This document shows, piece by piece, positions 12,387 to 49,485 of a stretch of DNA of 64,000 bases. The DNA is from Undaria pinnatifida (lineage: Eukaryota; Sar; Phaeophyceae; Laminariales; Alariaceae): positions 1,182,046-1,246,045 of the forward strand of contig JABAKD010000026.1 of assembly GCA_012845835.1 (NCBI GenBank), written 5' to 3'. Every line of letters begins with the position of its first letter. Position 1 is the first letter of the stretch. Both the position numbers and the translations under genes were made by a program. The notes beneath the pieces are model-generated. The model was not told the origin of the DNA and made no database searches. It was given only the letters and a program-made list of their open reading frames with translations.

Positions 12387-13019
12387 ACGTGGGGACGTTA
12401 ACGTATTAAAAAAAATGGGTTATGCGAAGAACAATGTGCTCCTCGCACCCCAGTCCAAGGGCGCGAGCTTCACTGCACCACATAGTAGTGTGTGAAGAAG
12501 ATGGTACACGAATACATATATGTCTTGATTAACTAGTTCAGATGCTGATAAGACGGGAATAGATGGGGTGAGCTGGTAGGCGACCGTATGAGAAGCCGAC
12601 ATGGTCGACTCCAGGTACCATGAGGCACTTTCTTCCCAAAGCACTCAAATCCCACAATGCTGCTTCCAGAATGTATCTAGGGCTGTTCTCAGCAACCCAC
12701 AAGTATCCAAAAAGAATACCTCACCTATCATTCCCACACTTAAATATTCCGCAATTTCCGGTCGCGTAACCCGACGCAACCATCGTATGTGCTTGATTTT
12801 GTTCGTTGAGCCAGTCTACATCGAACATTTTAGTCTATAAAACTGTAAAGGACTCACTTGATAAACTGATGCATTTCCTTCCACAGCTGTCATATTTTGT
12901 CCCCCTCAGAAACGGGCTTTACAGTTTCCGCGCACAGACTGCCTGACATCACCCTGTTGACCCTGACAGCTACACTGTAGTTGCAAGGGGAGTCACCTAC
13001 CTGTATCCTTAACGAGCAC

Positions 13020-13325
13020 ACACAACCCGTAATACGCGCGATCAGAGATCACACACAGCTTGCAAAGATGAGTTTCGACAAAATCTTCGTTCTCACAGCT
13101 GGAGTGTATTTTCATTTTTATATCGATCGGAGTATTACACACAGCTTGCAAAGATGAGCTTTGACATAATCTTCGATCTTACGGCTGTAGTGTATTTCCG
13201 TTTTTATATCGATCGGAGTATCACACACAGCTTGCAAAGATGAGTTTCGACAAAACCTTCAATCTTACAGCTGGACTGTATTTTTGTTTTTATGAAGTAT
13301 CACACACAGCTTGCAAAGATGAGTT
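13020..13325 (+). repeat. Four family-R terminal units in tandem
   Basis: Units of about 65-90 bp beginning CACACACAGCTTGCAAAGATGAG and ending in a T-rich GTGTATTT...TTTTTAT stretch repeat near 13,045, 13,137, 13,222 and 13,300. Elsewhere in the window the unit occurs singly at the 3' end of a longer 300-bp block, so a local amplification happened here. Confidence 0.85.
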
Positions 13326-13339
13326 TGGTCTCTTCTTCA

Positions 13340-14170
13340 TGAAAATACGCGTGTTCATTAATATCATGGTGTTCCCCCGCCCCGCGGGGGAGGGTGGGGG
13401 TGGTGGAAGCTGACGGCTCACCCTCGTTCGGTTTTCCTTGCCCCCCTCTCCCTCCCCCGCTCCCTCTTCCAGCTATTGTACGCGGCTGACCTGCCCCCCT
13501 TTCCGACAGATAACCTCAACAACCAGAATCCCCCCCCCCCCGAAGGCACACACACCGGAAGATGAAGGAATCAATCCCTGCCCTTCCTTCGTTCCCTCCT
13601 CTCGCCCCCCTCGCCCTCCCTCCGCTTTAGCCCTCCTGCTCGTGAAGCAATCGGGTGGGAGGGTGGGAGATTGCGATTGATGTCTCCCCGTGCAACCTCT
13701 CTACCCCTATGCTCCTGCCGACGTCTTCTCCCTACTGCTACTGCTGCTGCTGTCGCTGCTGCGTGGGCGCTACTCCCTTCTTCCTCTACCGGTTGTTGTG
13801 TCCGATACTCTCTGCTGGTGTGCTGCTGTGCTACGTTGTTGCTGCTGAGGTCCTCCTATTTTCCCGCCTTTTCTCCCCCTGGAACCACCCCCCCCCTATG
13901 CTCCCCGGTTCTCCGATATTTCCTCTTTGTTCCGCTAAACTCCAGACTGTTCCGACATTGTTACATTTTGATATCCTCTTCAGGAAAATTTGCGTGTTCA
14001 TTAATATCATGGTGTTCCCCCGCCCCGCGGGGGAGGGTGGGGGGGGTGGAAACTGACGGCTCACCCTCGTCCGGTTTTCCTTGCCCCCCTCTCCCTCCCC
14101 CGCTCCCTCTTCCAGCTATTGTACGCGGCTGACCTGCCCCCCTATCCGACAGATAACCTTGACAACCAGA
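13340..14170. repeat. 190-bp direct duplication flanking a C-rich segment
   Basis: The segment 13,340-13,530 (GTGTTCATTAATATCATGG, a CCCCGCCCCGCGGGGGAGGG palindrome, then CCAGCTATTGTACGCGGCTG) returns nearly unchanged at 13,982-14,170. The 450 bp between are C- and T-rich with no recognised gene. The pairing suggests unequal exchange or a short-range duplication. Confidence 0.8.
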
Positions 14171-14266
14171 AGCACATTCGGAAGCCGCGTTCTACGCCCA
14201 AGCCTACGCCATTCTACCCTCACCCCCGCCCCCCGCCCCCCCCCCCAATCTCGTCCCTTGCCCCGG

Positions 14267-14754
14267 CTATCTGCCCGGCGCTCCTGACCTCCCTACCAAT
14301 ATCCTTGACACCCAAAGGGGGTCTTCCATATTCGATCTCACGTACCCCATGAATGCCTGCGCCGCCAACCTTCCCTCTGGATCACCCACGGCTGTGTTCC
14401 CATCTCCGCCAGCCTTGTCGCTCCCCCTATCCTTCCAGAGTGCAGCACGAATTCCTCTGGAACCAGCTCTCTGACTGCCTCCGTCCCTTGCTTCTTCCAT
14501 TTCCACCCCACTCTCTCCAGCCCGCTCCTCACGCAAAACGTCGTTTGCCCTTTCGTCCATACCTTCCAACTTTCTCCGCTCCTGTATGTCGTCAGCGAGG
14601 CGTTTCCCCCCTCCCCGGAACCGTACTCCCGTAGTAGCCTACTAACTCCGCCATCAGGTCCACTACGTTCCCTTCCACCCCCCCCCCGACCCCCCCCAGA
14701 TCCTTTTGTTATCACGGCTACCGCGCCTTGTCTCCCCTGGTCTCCCTTCCCCAC
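14267..14754 (-). pseudogene. Tyrosine recombinase catalytic fragment (DIRS-like)
   Basis: The minus strand reads NASLTTYRSGESWKVWTKGQ and, after a linker, PEEFVLHSGRIGGATRLAEMG and PWVIQREG. LHSGR supplies the H-x-x-R pair of phage-integrase-type tyrosine recombinases. After a frameshift near 14,365 a second frame reads AFMGYVRSNMEDPLWVSRILV, with Tyr at the place of the nucleophile. The order and spacing fit the C-terminal half of the enzyme. A second, more decayed relative lies at 54.6-55.0 kb next to an RNase H fragment, so I infer a DIRS-like retroelement. An integrated virus-type integrase is the alternative. The reverse transcriptase part is absent here. Confidence 0.75.
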
Positions 14755-14880
14755 CTTCCATCTTTCTCCGCTCCTCTATGTCATCAGCGAGGCGTTTCCC
14801 CCCCCCCGGAACCGTACTCCCGTAGTAGCCTACTAACTCCGCCATCAGGTCCACTACGCTCCCTTCGACCCCCTCCTTCC
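14550..14880. repeat. Tandem duplication, period about 195 bp
   Basis: TTTCTCCGCTCCTNTATGTCNTCAGCGAGGCG followed by the GGAACCGTACTCCCGTAGTAGCC block occurs at about 14,570-14,670 and again at about 14,763-14,865. On the minus strand both copies repeat the same recombinase-linker words (VDLMAELVGYYGSTVPG), so part of the recombinase fragment was itself duplicated. Confidence 0.75.
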
Positions 14881-16090
14881 GCGGCCCCTTGCCGCGTCCG
14901 CCCCCCCCGACCAGGTCGTGTACGGCCACGCCGCCGCCCCCCCTCCTTCCTAGTTTACGCGGCCCCATTTCCGCGTTCCTTCCCCCGCTTGGTCGTGTAC
15001 GGCCCGTTGCCGCACCCCCCCCCCCCCTTGTTTGCGCGGCCCCGTTGCCGTGTCCCCCCCCGCCTGGTCGTGCATGACCCCGTTGTCGCCCGCCTCTTCC
15101 CCCTTCTTGCGCGGCCCCATTGCCGCATCTCACCCCCGACAAGCTCGAGTACGGCTCCGTTGCCGCACACCTCCCCCCATTTCTTGCGCGTCTCCGTTGC
15201 CACGCACGTTAACCAGGTCATGAACGGCCCCGTTGCCGCATATATCCCCCCCTTCCTTGCACGGCCCCGTTGTCACGCCCTACCCCCGACAAGGTCGTGT
15301 ATGGCCCCGTTGCCGCACACCTCTCCCTTCTTTTTGCGCGGCTCCGTTGCTGCGCCCCCCCCCTGACCAGGTCGTGCGCCCCCCCCCCCGGCAAGGTCGT
15401 GAACGACCCTGTTGCCCCCCCCCTCCCCTCCCCGCCCCCCCCCCTTCTTTGCGCGGCCCCGTTGCCGCGTCCCCCCCCCATCCTGGTGAAGTACGGCCAC
15501 GCTGCCGCACACCTCTTCCCCCCCCTTGCGCGGCCCCGCTGCCGCGTCCCAACCCCGACCAGGTCGTGTACGGTCCCGTTGCCGACCCTTCTCCCCCCCC
15601 CTAGTTTACGCGGCCCCGTTTCCGCTTCCCTTCCCCCGCTTGGTCGTGTACGGCTCGTTGCGCACCCCCCCCCCCCCTCCTTTTGCTCGGCCCCGTTGCC
15701 GTGTCCCCACCCCACCTGTTCGTGCGTCACCCCGTTGTCGCACACCTTCCCCTTTCTAGCGCGGCCCCGTTGCCGCATCCCACTCCCGACAAGGTCGTGT
15801 ACGGCCCCGTTGCCGCACACCCCCCCTTTCTTGCGCGGCCCCGTTGCCGCGCCCCCCGACCAGGTCGTGAACGGCCCCGTTGCCGCTGCCCCCCCCCTCT
15901 CTTCTTGCGCGGCCCCATTGCCGCATCCTACCCCCGACAAGGTTGTGTACGGCTCCGTTGCCGCATCCAACCCCCGACAAGGTTGTGCACGGCCCTGTTG
16001 CCGCACACTTTCCCCCTTCCTTGCGCGGCCCCGTTGCCGCGCCCCCCCACAAGGTCGTGAACGGCCCCATTGCCGCACACATCACCCTTC
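14880..16090. repeat. GC-rich minisatellite
   Basis: About 1.2 kb is made of variants of TGCGCGGCCCCGTTGCCGC, a run of C, and GACAAGGTCGTGTACGGCCC, with units of about 45-95 bp in higher-order alternation (GACCAGGTCGTG variants mark every second unit). Frames on both strands stay open and yield repeating Pro/Arg or Gly/Asn proteins, so they are not taken as genes. Confidence 0.85.
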
Positions 16091-16880
16091 ACGTCAGCCC
16101 TTTTCCCCCGCCTCCCTTCAGCGCCATTACCACTCGATTCCCCTTCCTGGTCATGTGCGGCCCTTTTCCCGTACACTTCGCCCGCGGACCCCCGTTCGCG
16201 AACCCTTTTGGCGTGTCTTTGTTCCTTCTCGCGCCCCCCTAGGGGCCCTTGCCTCCCCTATCCCGGTCACGGCCCCGCCGCGGACGATACCACTCGTTGT
16301 ATGTTCAGTCTCGTTGATGTAGATTTCCCCCTGCTCCCGCGTGCCCTACTCGTGCTACTCTCACCGGCATCACGATCGCTCTCTCTTTCTTGACTTCTCC
16401 CACTGCGTTCTCCCACACGTCGGCCACGTGTTTTCTGGCGCTGCTATGATTCCCGTATGCCAGTTCCCGCTCGAAATTTCCTCCTGGTCCCACATCCACC
16501 GGCACGCCTACCCTCGCTATCTGTTCCAGTCTTGCGAACTTGTCGATCTTGTGTTGTTCCCCAAAAAAATCTTCACGCGCTCTACGTCAATATGTGGTGC
16601 GAGCAGCTCCCCACCTAACGCCCACACCACCTTCCCTACGTTCCTTCCTTTCCTTAGTGGCATCTCTTCTCCCAACCTAGTCACGACTCCCGACAGTCGA
16701 TCTCTTTCGTCTGCGTCTTCCCCACGCGCCCCATTGCGCTCCTCCACCTTAGGACCGCCTCCCGTTTCTCGCCCTTGAACTCGTGCGCAGCCCCGTGGCC
16801 ACGCTCTGCCCTTCCCCCCCCGTGCGTAGCTCCTCCTCTACGCCTCACTCCCGCGGCCCCGTTACACCACTATTAATAGT
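16091..16880. other. C-rich flank of the minisatellite, no gene
   Basis: This stretch is C- and T-rich with a plus-strand frame at 16,341-16,778 and a shorter minus-strand one at 16,517-16,747. Neither shows a domain, a signal peptide or splice support. It probably belongs to the same composite as the minisatellite. Confidence 0.35.
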
Positions 16881-17108
16881 TTGAACGTTTCGATAATATC
16901 TTCGATCTCACAGCTGTAGGTTATTATTATTATTATTTTAGTTATAAATACACTCCAGCTGTGAGATCGAAGATTTTTCCGAAACTCATCTTTGCAAGCT
17001 GTAGGTCAATAAAAATAATAATACAATCCAGCTGTGAGATCGAAGATATTGTCGAAACTCATCTCGCAAGATGTGTGTGTTACTCCGATCGCGCGTATTA
17101 CGGGTGGT
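16880..17108 (-). repeat. Family-R terminal units, inverted
   Basis: Three reversed copies of the family-R end are separated by (TTA)n and A/T-rich linkers. Each contains CAGCTGTGAGATCGAAGAT, and the last two add CGAAACTCATCTTTGCAAGC or a variant of it. They mirror the plus-oriented units at 13.0-13.3 kb. Confidence 0.85.
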
Positions 17109-20100
17109 GTGCCCTTATTAAGGATTTTTGAAGTCAACAGTTTTCAGAAAAATTACGACAAGAAAATACAGCAGTAATAGGTGGCTGGGCCTGGTCCAAA
17201 CATCTGCAAGTAGCTTTTGGGGCGCAATATGCTCTTGTAGCTGCTGGGTAAGGCGTGTGACTGAAAGTACAGATCGCGCTGCGGCAAAAACTCCAGACGA
17301 CTTGAACCCTGACCGCCGCACAACGGCAAAGCAGAGTGCAACCTTCTCGGTGTCTGGGTGTTGTGTCGGACAAACCGAAGGAGCCGCGGAAGCTTAACCC
17401 TTCCTTAACCCTTCTGCTACTGCACAAACATTCCGCACTAATTTCAAGTCCCCGAACCGTGGGTAAACGTTATGCATATGCACAGAATCTTCGGGCTCGT
17501 ATGACATGATACAGCGGCAGCAGGAGTCCTGCAACAACGGGGTCTGAGCAAAGCGGCATCCAGCTGAAAGGCGGTCAAATTCGCTTGGCCCGTCTGGGGA
17601 ATAGTGCTCATAGCCTGCACTAAATAAGGCGGCTGCCCCCTTTAAGGCGGCCATACTGCTATGGCACACGACAGCCTTACTGCGGCGGGACCCCTACTGC
17701 CACACTTTGATTTTTCATATGCCGTCATTGACGAAAGCGAAGAACACACACACATTTGAACAACCAACAGATAACACAAAAACGCAGAACACGTTTAGTG
17801 CTGACGGCGACGCCCGCAGCCAGTCCTTGAGGGCCTTCTCTCAGGTGCCCAGTCAGCGCACCAGCGCCATCATCACGGCCAGCTCCCCCCTTCCCTTTCT
17901 CCCCACGCATTAAGACTCCTGCAGTAAAAAACCCAAGAAGACCAAATCCCACACAGACACAGATGTTGTACATACTCGCAAATATAGTCTATACGTACGC
18001 GTAACACACATACGAGGGCATCCGTCATCATTTAAGGAAAAAAGAACGACAACACCCAGTACAGTAAAAAATGATACAGGTGGTGCATGACAAAGAGCCA
18101 CGGGCGTCTTTGGTCCTCGGAGGAGATTCTCTTGGGCAAAGAACCGCTGCAGGCCTCGGAGGTCAGACCTTGCCGGAGGCCACAGATAAGTCTAGGTCGA
18201 ATGATGAAAAGATGCATTTACCGAAACAAGCTACGGTAGAGGAGTCCCTTTTGTGGCCTGTTTCAGAAGTGGATCGTCTCACTCGCGCGAGTACACTCCC
18301 TGTTCCTTTGCGGTCTGAAGCGTTCGTGGCGTTATAAACTTGCAAAATCAACCTGTAATGGAAGAGTAGGCTACGCCGCGACAAAACAATCGCCTACTGT
18401 ATATTTTTTTCCCCGCGAAATGCGGAGGAGTCACTCGTGCGAGTGACTCAAACCCTTTGTTAAAAATATTGGTGCTCCCGCCACCGTAGCTCTGTTTTGC
18501 CAGGTAGGAAATAGATCACGAGTGCTGGTACTGACGTACCCGGTGTGTCGTTTTGATGTGCACCACGCCATGGCTGCGGTAGGGGGGGGTACGTCTTTTT
18601 GCACTACCGGGTTTGAGCCACGCGCACGAGTGAATCTGTACCTCACTGGCAACAATGCTTACGCGATTTCATTGGCCAGCAGTGCTGCAACTCTTGGCTA
18701 GGTAGATTGACCCCGATCAACCGAAATGAGAAAATACAATGTGAAGTATATGCCTCCTAGTTGGCGAAGTCCCAAGCATACACTCAACAGTTCGACACCC
18801 GCGGCCATGTCTCCGTGCGGCACGAGACCTGGAGTTCTGCTGGTTGTTCCGCCCACCACCCATACAGAAAAACGGTGCTGGAACGCTCTGAGTGGCGAAG
18901 CAATAATGACAGTCAGACGGAAAGACAGACAAACAGGCGTGTTTCTGCGTGATATACTAGAGATTAGATGCCTCCTACCTGCACCGCTTCCGGGTACAAA
19001 CGAATCGGCCAACTCTACCTTCTGCCTTACAACTACCTTCATTTTGGAACAGCAGGCAGGAGGTCAGACGACAACAAATCGGGTCAAAGCGGTGATGGAG
19101 CGCGTGATCACTGAGAAGATACCGCAAGCTCAGACGAGGCTCCCGATCTGTTTCCCATAGTAGGATATCAAATAAGTGGTAATCTCCGCCTCCCATCGCT
19201 TTCAGCAAAACATATGCTCTTCACTTCCTATATGGTCGTGCCCCTTCACGGCCGCATGCTTCCCATCTGGTTTTGGTTTGGAGAATTTTGGTGCGTAGGA
19301 GCAAACGGATCAGGCAACGAAGCAGAAAATATAGGGTTTAGCTAATGATAACCTAAATTCCTATTACACCGGTTGAAGTGTAAGAAATGGAGTCCACGAT
19401 CCGTGGGCTTCACAGCGTTCGTTTAGTCTATTAGACTTGGCGTGAGGCTTACAGAAGCACTAGGTGCAATGGTTCGGAACTAAATGAAGGTGCACATTAC
19501 CCTAAATCAGTTGTTTCATCTGCCATGATTTCAAGCAAGGTACACAGTTCATAATACACGTACAGAGAGACTTCGTCACGTTCGGAAAGGAAACACGGTG
19601 AGTTCGGAAGCAAGATAAGCAATCACGCCTCGCGCCGAACATGGGCGTACGGCGTATACGCATAAGTGATTTGTGTCTAATCACATCTCAGTGCTTGCAA
19701 TAGTGTCTTGATTTAGCTGGCGTTCGCGTACCACGGTAGAGGTGGTGAACGACAGTTGCTGCAGCCGCCATTTCCGCAGGCGGCACCACCTAACAAATAT
19801 CTTCTGACAGAGTGGTTTGGTCGGGATTCTTTTCATGGAGTGGGGAATGCGGAGGACAGGGTACGTAGGTACCCTTAATCTCCGATCACAAATGTCAACC
19901 TTGAGAACGCGTAACAAACGCCAGGTCTATGAGATCTGCAATCGAAAATGAATCTTCATGACGGTTAACGTTTGGCAATATCAACCCCGAACGCAACCGG
20001 GAGTCCATGATCATCTACGAGAACGAGCCAAGCTCCTTTGTATCATTTTATCAATCCCCCCTCGCCTTACGCGAGAGAGGTTTGCGAAGGCACCTCCTTG

Positions 20101-23100
20101 CAACTTGTACTACAGAACAAGCGAGTCTTGGCCTCGGCCAACACCCATTCATGACCAAAACAAGGGCGACATCACCCGAGGAGGCGACCGTCATAGTGGC
20201 GTCGACGGTGAGATATAAAGCCTGTACGTTGTTGGAGGAAGCACCGGTTTAAACCAATCAAACCCCATGAAACCCATGGCATGGATCAAAGGAAATTTTA
20301 GAGAAAGTATTGAGCACCTAAAGCCGATACAAATTCGCTGTGTTTCTTTCGCTTTGTTCTTCATTCGCGCTCGTCCACCAAGCCGGGTGTTCGGCCATGC
20401 TTATATCAGACTTCCGCTAGGTTCAAAGGTGTATGGTGCTGTGTGCGGCTCACGTTGTCGCGATGACGGCACCATCATTTGCTACGGCAGCAGCAGGCAG
20501 TGCTCGAAACCATTAACTGTTGTATGAAATCAAGGGTATACGCACAAAACCCTGTATATCTCGCCGACAGCTTTGATAACAATGCTTGTGCTTCAGAAAG
20601 CTAGGTGCTCGCTGCGACGGTCGCCGAAACAAACGGGGGTGGTGTATTACAAGAAACGATATAACAAATAATCAAACTTACGCGTATAGCAATAAAATAA
20701 CTAATGGTACGTGCGTCAATGACACACTACGCACATGCGCGTTCTCTTTCTGGAAGGTTATCAAGCGTTTCTGTGTTGAAAATACAATGTGTGTTATCAT
20801 ACTCATACTACTCAATTAATTCAACACATCGACATTATCCTAGAGAGGTGCAAACATTTGTGTTCATGAACTACGAGGACTACTAGGCAAGAGGTGCGAG
20901 CTTTCGTTCTCGATCGCGGACGGACTCAAAACGCGAAATGTACTACGCTCGTATTTCGAATTCTAGTGGATACTTTTTTCACTCGTAGTTCGAATTCCAG
21001 TGGATACATATGTTAGGTCGCGTTTAGCTCGAAGAAAAACACCCTACTCGAGAAAGCCCACACACTGGTGACCCAGCTTAACTTGACACACCCACCAATA
21101 GGAGCTGAAACTCCTTGACGCGTAGACAGATTGGCAAAGGAGCGAATGTTTGCACCGCAGCGTGACCTGGATCCTGCGAGTGAACCAAGCGGACACGAAA
21201 AACAAACAAATTGACGCGCTTTGTGCTTCGTCCTCTGGAAGATATTTTGTAGGGACTACGCACCTCTAAAGGAGTCGATCGGTTTGGACGGACGAGAGCA
21301 TTGTTCGGTAGTGTAGCGTTGGACATGCGGTGAAAACACAGAAGCACGGACGAAATCGTTCCAAGAGGAGTCTTGCCCCGTCAGTCGTCGGTAGTCGAGA
21401 CGTTGACAATTGCACGCAGCAGGTGGCTGACTTGCCATGACGAAATATCGACCTCCACAAGAAAACGCCAAGGAAATAGCTGTGCGTCGGTCAGTACCGT
21501 GGCCTATATGATACACTTCGCCGAAGAACATGCATCTTGCCGAGTTCATCGGGGATGATTACGCCAACCTTGCTGACTCTCGTCGAACTCCAACATTTTC
21601 CGTCGTTTTTTTTCTATCGTGGCCCAGAAATTGCCCTCTTCAAACACCGTACATTTCTTCTAGGCGAAGTGCATGATCCCGCTTACCGAGAAATGTTCAC
21701 CGCGATGCCTCATTGCCGTCAATTGTTGCCGCGATGTTGTTGACTTGAGGTCATCGTGCCATTGTTTACCTCGATAGCACGCTGTCATCAAACGTAAATT
21801 GTGAAATCAAATCTGAATTGTTCTCCCCAAAAGACCATATATATATATACCGAGTGGTGGAGTGATGGGGAAGTTGGTTGCTGTAAGTCTTGTACGACCG
21901 AAGGTTCGACTCCACATGAATTAATGACAACGGCGAAAGTGAAAACGAAATGGACAACTATACGGGCTTTAGTAAGTTATGCTTCGGTTACAAAATAACT
22001 CAGGCGGGGAAAGGCCCCAGATCCACCCTCTCATTTGGCCATCTCTCCATCGTACTTTAGTGTTGTCGCTGCCATGTTGTCGCTGCCATGTCTGATGTGT
22101 TCGTCTTCAACGGAACCTATAAACGGGGTACTCTAGCCTTTTCCTGGCGGGTAGGGGTAGCCCATCGTCCACCCTGGCTGTTGAGACTGTACCGTCATGT
22201 CATCTGAGCTGCCATTATAAACTTCGCTGCATTTATGGGGCATGGTTGTGGCCCAGATATTGAGAATCCTTGTCGTCATACGAGTACGGTCGGACCAGGG
22301 CGGTGACAAGCGCGTACGCCTAGCCTTTCTTATTTCCCATTACGCTGGAACTCAACCGTTTGACGGCTACGGGGACAAACACGTTGGACGAACCGAATCG
22401 GGCCGGCCAAACACCCAATATTGTTTTCACAAAATATTTTCGACACTTACAGCGGAGATGCTGATAATCGGCGAACCGCTTTGAATTCTGTCGTTTTGTC
22501 GTAGCCTGAGCCGCATCGGGGACGAGCACACACGACCAACAAACGGAAACACTCGTCGTATTGTGTACTTCATTCTCGATTTCTACGGTTCCCGCTGAAG
22601 CCGTTAAATAACCCGGAGGGAATATTACTGTCGTCGTCCTCTGCACTTTTTTGCCGCCGTGCCTTTACCACAGAGTCGCGATGCTGAGCAGCTTCACAAG
22701 CGATGCCATATCGCCGTCTTCCCTGTATGCGCGGGCGAAACCTACATTTTCCTGTTGCTGAGCTACTTCGAAAAACAATACCGTCTGCTTGCGACACAGT
22801 CCCGACCACAACCGCGATGTCTCGTTGCTGAGCACGCTAAGCCACAACAGTTCCGTCTACCGTTGCCGCCTCCGACGTTCGTGCGATGTCTCGTTACCGA
22901 CGACCATGACAACATCTTGATACTATCGTCTTCTATTATCCCCGGTCCATTCTCGCGGTGTTTCGTGACCGACCAGAAACAAAAGGAATACTAGCGCCGT
23001 TTTTCGCTGCCGTCCCAACCGCCACCGAGATGTCTCACTCCCAACCAAGTTCGAGTAATTCCGAAAAAAATGAGGTATCACCGTCTTTCCTCTAGGTACG

Positions 23101-23641
23101 TACGGACCCCGGTGTGCCTACGGAGGAGTCCCTAGGAAACGTCCGTTAAAACATAGTGCTCGAGGGAATCCATTGAAGACGCGAAGCCTGTGTTCCGTTG
23201 AAAGGGCTGCTCGAAGGTGGTCGAAACGGTGAACCTTATGCGTGGCAGGGCCTTGACCAAGCATTTTGATGTTTTCACGGGACTTGCTCGCTTCCGTTGC
23301 TCGAGGTCACGTCTTCTAGCTTCCTGCCGGCGGTTTCGAAAGGAATCAAACCTGTAGAAACAACGGAGCCGGATACGTACCAGGTTGGTTTGTAAATCTC
23401 ACAAGACGCGCGAAGGACTGCAATGGGGAGTCCACGATCGAGAGGCGCGTACATTACCTGTTTTCGCTGACTTGTAGCAACTTCTCACGGAAGTGAAAGG
23501 CGAGAGAGAAAAACATTCCGAGCGGGTGCACAGGCGCAAGAGCGTTTATCAAAATATAGGGTGGAACTGGGAAGGGATTTAGAACTCCCTTACAGGGAAG
23601 AGGACCTACGCGTGGCGCAGCGTTCACGCTTGCGTACTTAC
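17109..23641. other. Gene-poor stretch; possible 3' terminus of the transporter gene
   Basis: No frame here shows a recognised domain. Open frames such as 17,394-17,669 (minus), 18,726-19,160 (plus) and 20,267-20,527 (plus) lack family motifs. Degenerate 60-80-bp repeats with CGATGTCTCGTTNCNGA cores occur near 22,650-23,050. The transporter's last exon, expected to carry the LPxETxG-type end, should lie at or below this interval on the minus strand; I searched for that motif by eye and did not find it. Confidence 0.4.
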
Positions 23642-48012
<24,371 letters not shown>

Positions 48013-48563
48013 CTGTAGGTTTTGGAACACGGGAGAAAGACAGCAGCAGTTACGCGATATGCATCGAGTTTGGTTGTTTTCTCCCTCATCGTTATACCAT
48101 ACGGTTTACGACATGAAATACATCGGGGAGATCTGTTTTACATCTCCACGCAAGCAGTTGTCGCGTCATTAAGCCATGGTGGCTCCATGTACATCATTAC
48201 ACAATGCACTATGTACACAACTTCCCTTCCTGCGTGGGGCGGCAGGAATCAATGACGAGCGAAGGGCGAGTGCGGCAAGCAAGTGTGGCAAAAACAAACG
48301 AACAAGCCACACCTTTTTATATTAGCTTTCCGAAGGCCACTTGGGACATCGACCTGGATGCCACATGCTTCGTATCGTGCTGCTTCCCATGAACAACGGG
48401 AGGGAATGCCGGCTTCCGATTATAATGAAGAACTGGCAAACGTGTGGGAATTTTCCACTGTTTTTATCCTGAGCTTAATCGAGACGCAAACAAAACATAC
48501 GTGATAATATATGGTAGGTATTGATGTTGGCAGTACCTCATATATACTGGCCAAAACCAAATC

Positions 48564-49019
48564 ATGTTTTTATTTGTGAGTTTTAATGCTGTCAGCACCA
48601 GAGTCCCAGTCTCCCCGCCACAGCCTGGGACAACCATAGGGGGTTGCTTATGCATGGAGACGGGAGTTATTGGACTTTCGACCGGCCCGAAGAGGTGCAG
48701 AAACGAACGGCAAAGGAGGCCAGCCGTAGCAAATTTGATTTCCAAAAACTTGCTCGAGGTAATGGTGGTGGTGAAAACAGCTTTCCTTATGATAGAAATG
48801 ACGGGACAGAGACTTCGTAGAAGAGGAGAATCAGTTCTGCTGAGGCCGGATAATGAAGCAGCAGTGACATGGTTAAGGACGTGTCGCGGAGGGTGTAATT
48901 GTGCATGCCCGCGGTCGTGTGACCATAGACCCGCGCATCCCTTGCTATGCCGGGCCGGACCACGTCGGGTTATCACCAACCAGGCCGACATTGCTTGCAC
49001 CACGCGCGAAGCGCCATGA
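48564..49019 (+). pseudogene. RNase H-like fragment of a DIRS-like element
   Basis: The frame reads GGCLCMETGVIGL, then NLISKNLLEVMVVVKTAFLM, ESVLLRPDNEAAVTWLRTCR and GG. The LLE and DN-x-A-x-x-W motifs, with this spacing, are typical of the RNase H domain that follows reverse transcriptase in DIRS-like retroelements; the first catalytic Asp is not visible. It lies on the same strand and upstream of a tyrosine-recombinase N-terminal segment, the expected order. The RT itself is not seen between 48,013 and 48,560. Assignment is by motif memory. Confidence 0.6.
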
Positions 49020-49439
49020 GGTTTCCGGCGAGCCGCATGAAGGGTGAGCTGGCCCATTTCAAAAACCGCTCGTAAGACGGACTTCAGGCACCTTGCGCCT
49101 ACCTTCTTACCCATGAATGGCAGCACCAATGAGTTACTTTGTTTTCTGGTGTGGCCACCCCAGAGACAGCATTTGGTATTACTATGTAACTGCCTCGTGG
49201 GTGCCTTACCATATTCGCCCTACATGATGCGATCATTTCCCTTGTGTGGAGTTAGGGTCCTTTACCCCGCACAATATGATCCACTCGATAACCATCAGGG
49301 TGACCGCCAACAACCCCCCCAGAAAAAAACGATACCCTGGTTGTCTAGCTCACGCAGTGATAGGCGTGTGTGATAGCGTCGTTGCCAACCAACGTCAACC
49401 CTTATGTACATGTAATGTTTTACAGCGTCGGTGCCAAGT

Positions 49440-49485
49440 GAGGCCAACAATCATATATATATTTATATATATATATATATAAATG
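49440..49485. repeat. (TA)n microsatellite
   Basis: A run of TATATA with one TTTA interruption lies inside the DIRS-like remains, next to a G run. Confidence 0.8.

Larger units (their letters stand above)
12840..17108. mobile_element. Composite bounded by inverted family-R ends
   Basis: The left edge carries the family-R end in plus orientation (CCGTAATACGCGCGATC, then CACACAGCTTGCAAAGATGAG from about 13,020). The right edge carries the same sequence reversed (about 16,880-17,108, finishing CGCGCGTATTACGGGTGGTG). Between them lie repeats, a tyrosine-recombinase fragment and a GC-rich minisatellite. Inverted termini about 4 kb apart suggest a terminal-inverted-repeat transposon or a pair of independent insertions; no target duplication could be identified. 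No transposase of its own was seen. Confidence 0.5.

Noticed and set aside
13020-13325. CRISPR-like spaced repeat
   Set aside because: Units are diverged, have no uniform spacers and belong to a dispersed eukaryotic family; no cas genes exist here.
14728-16322. Long proline- or glycine-rich frames over the GC-rich minisatellite
   Set aside because: Open on both strands because of the repeat; the protein repeats are shadows of the DNA repeat.
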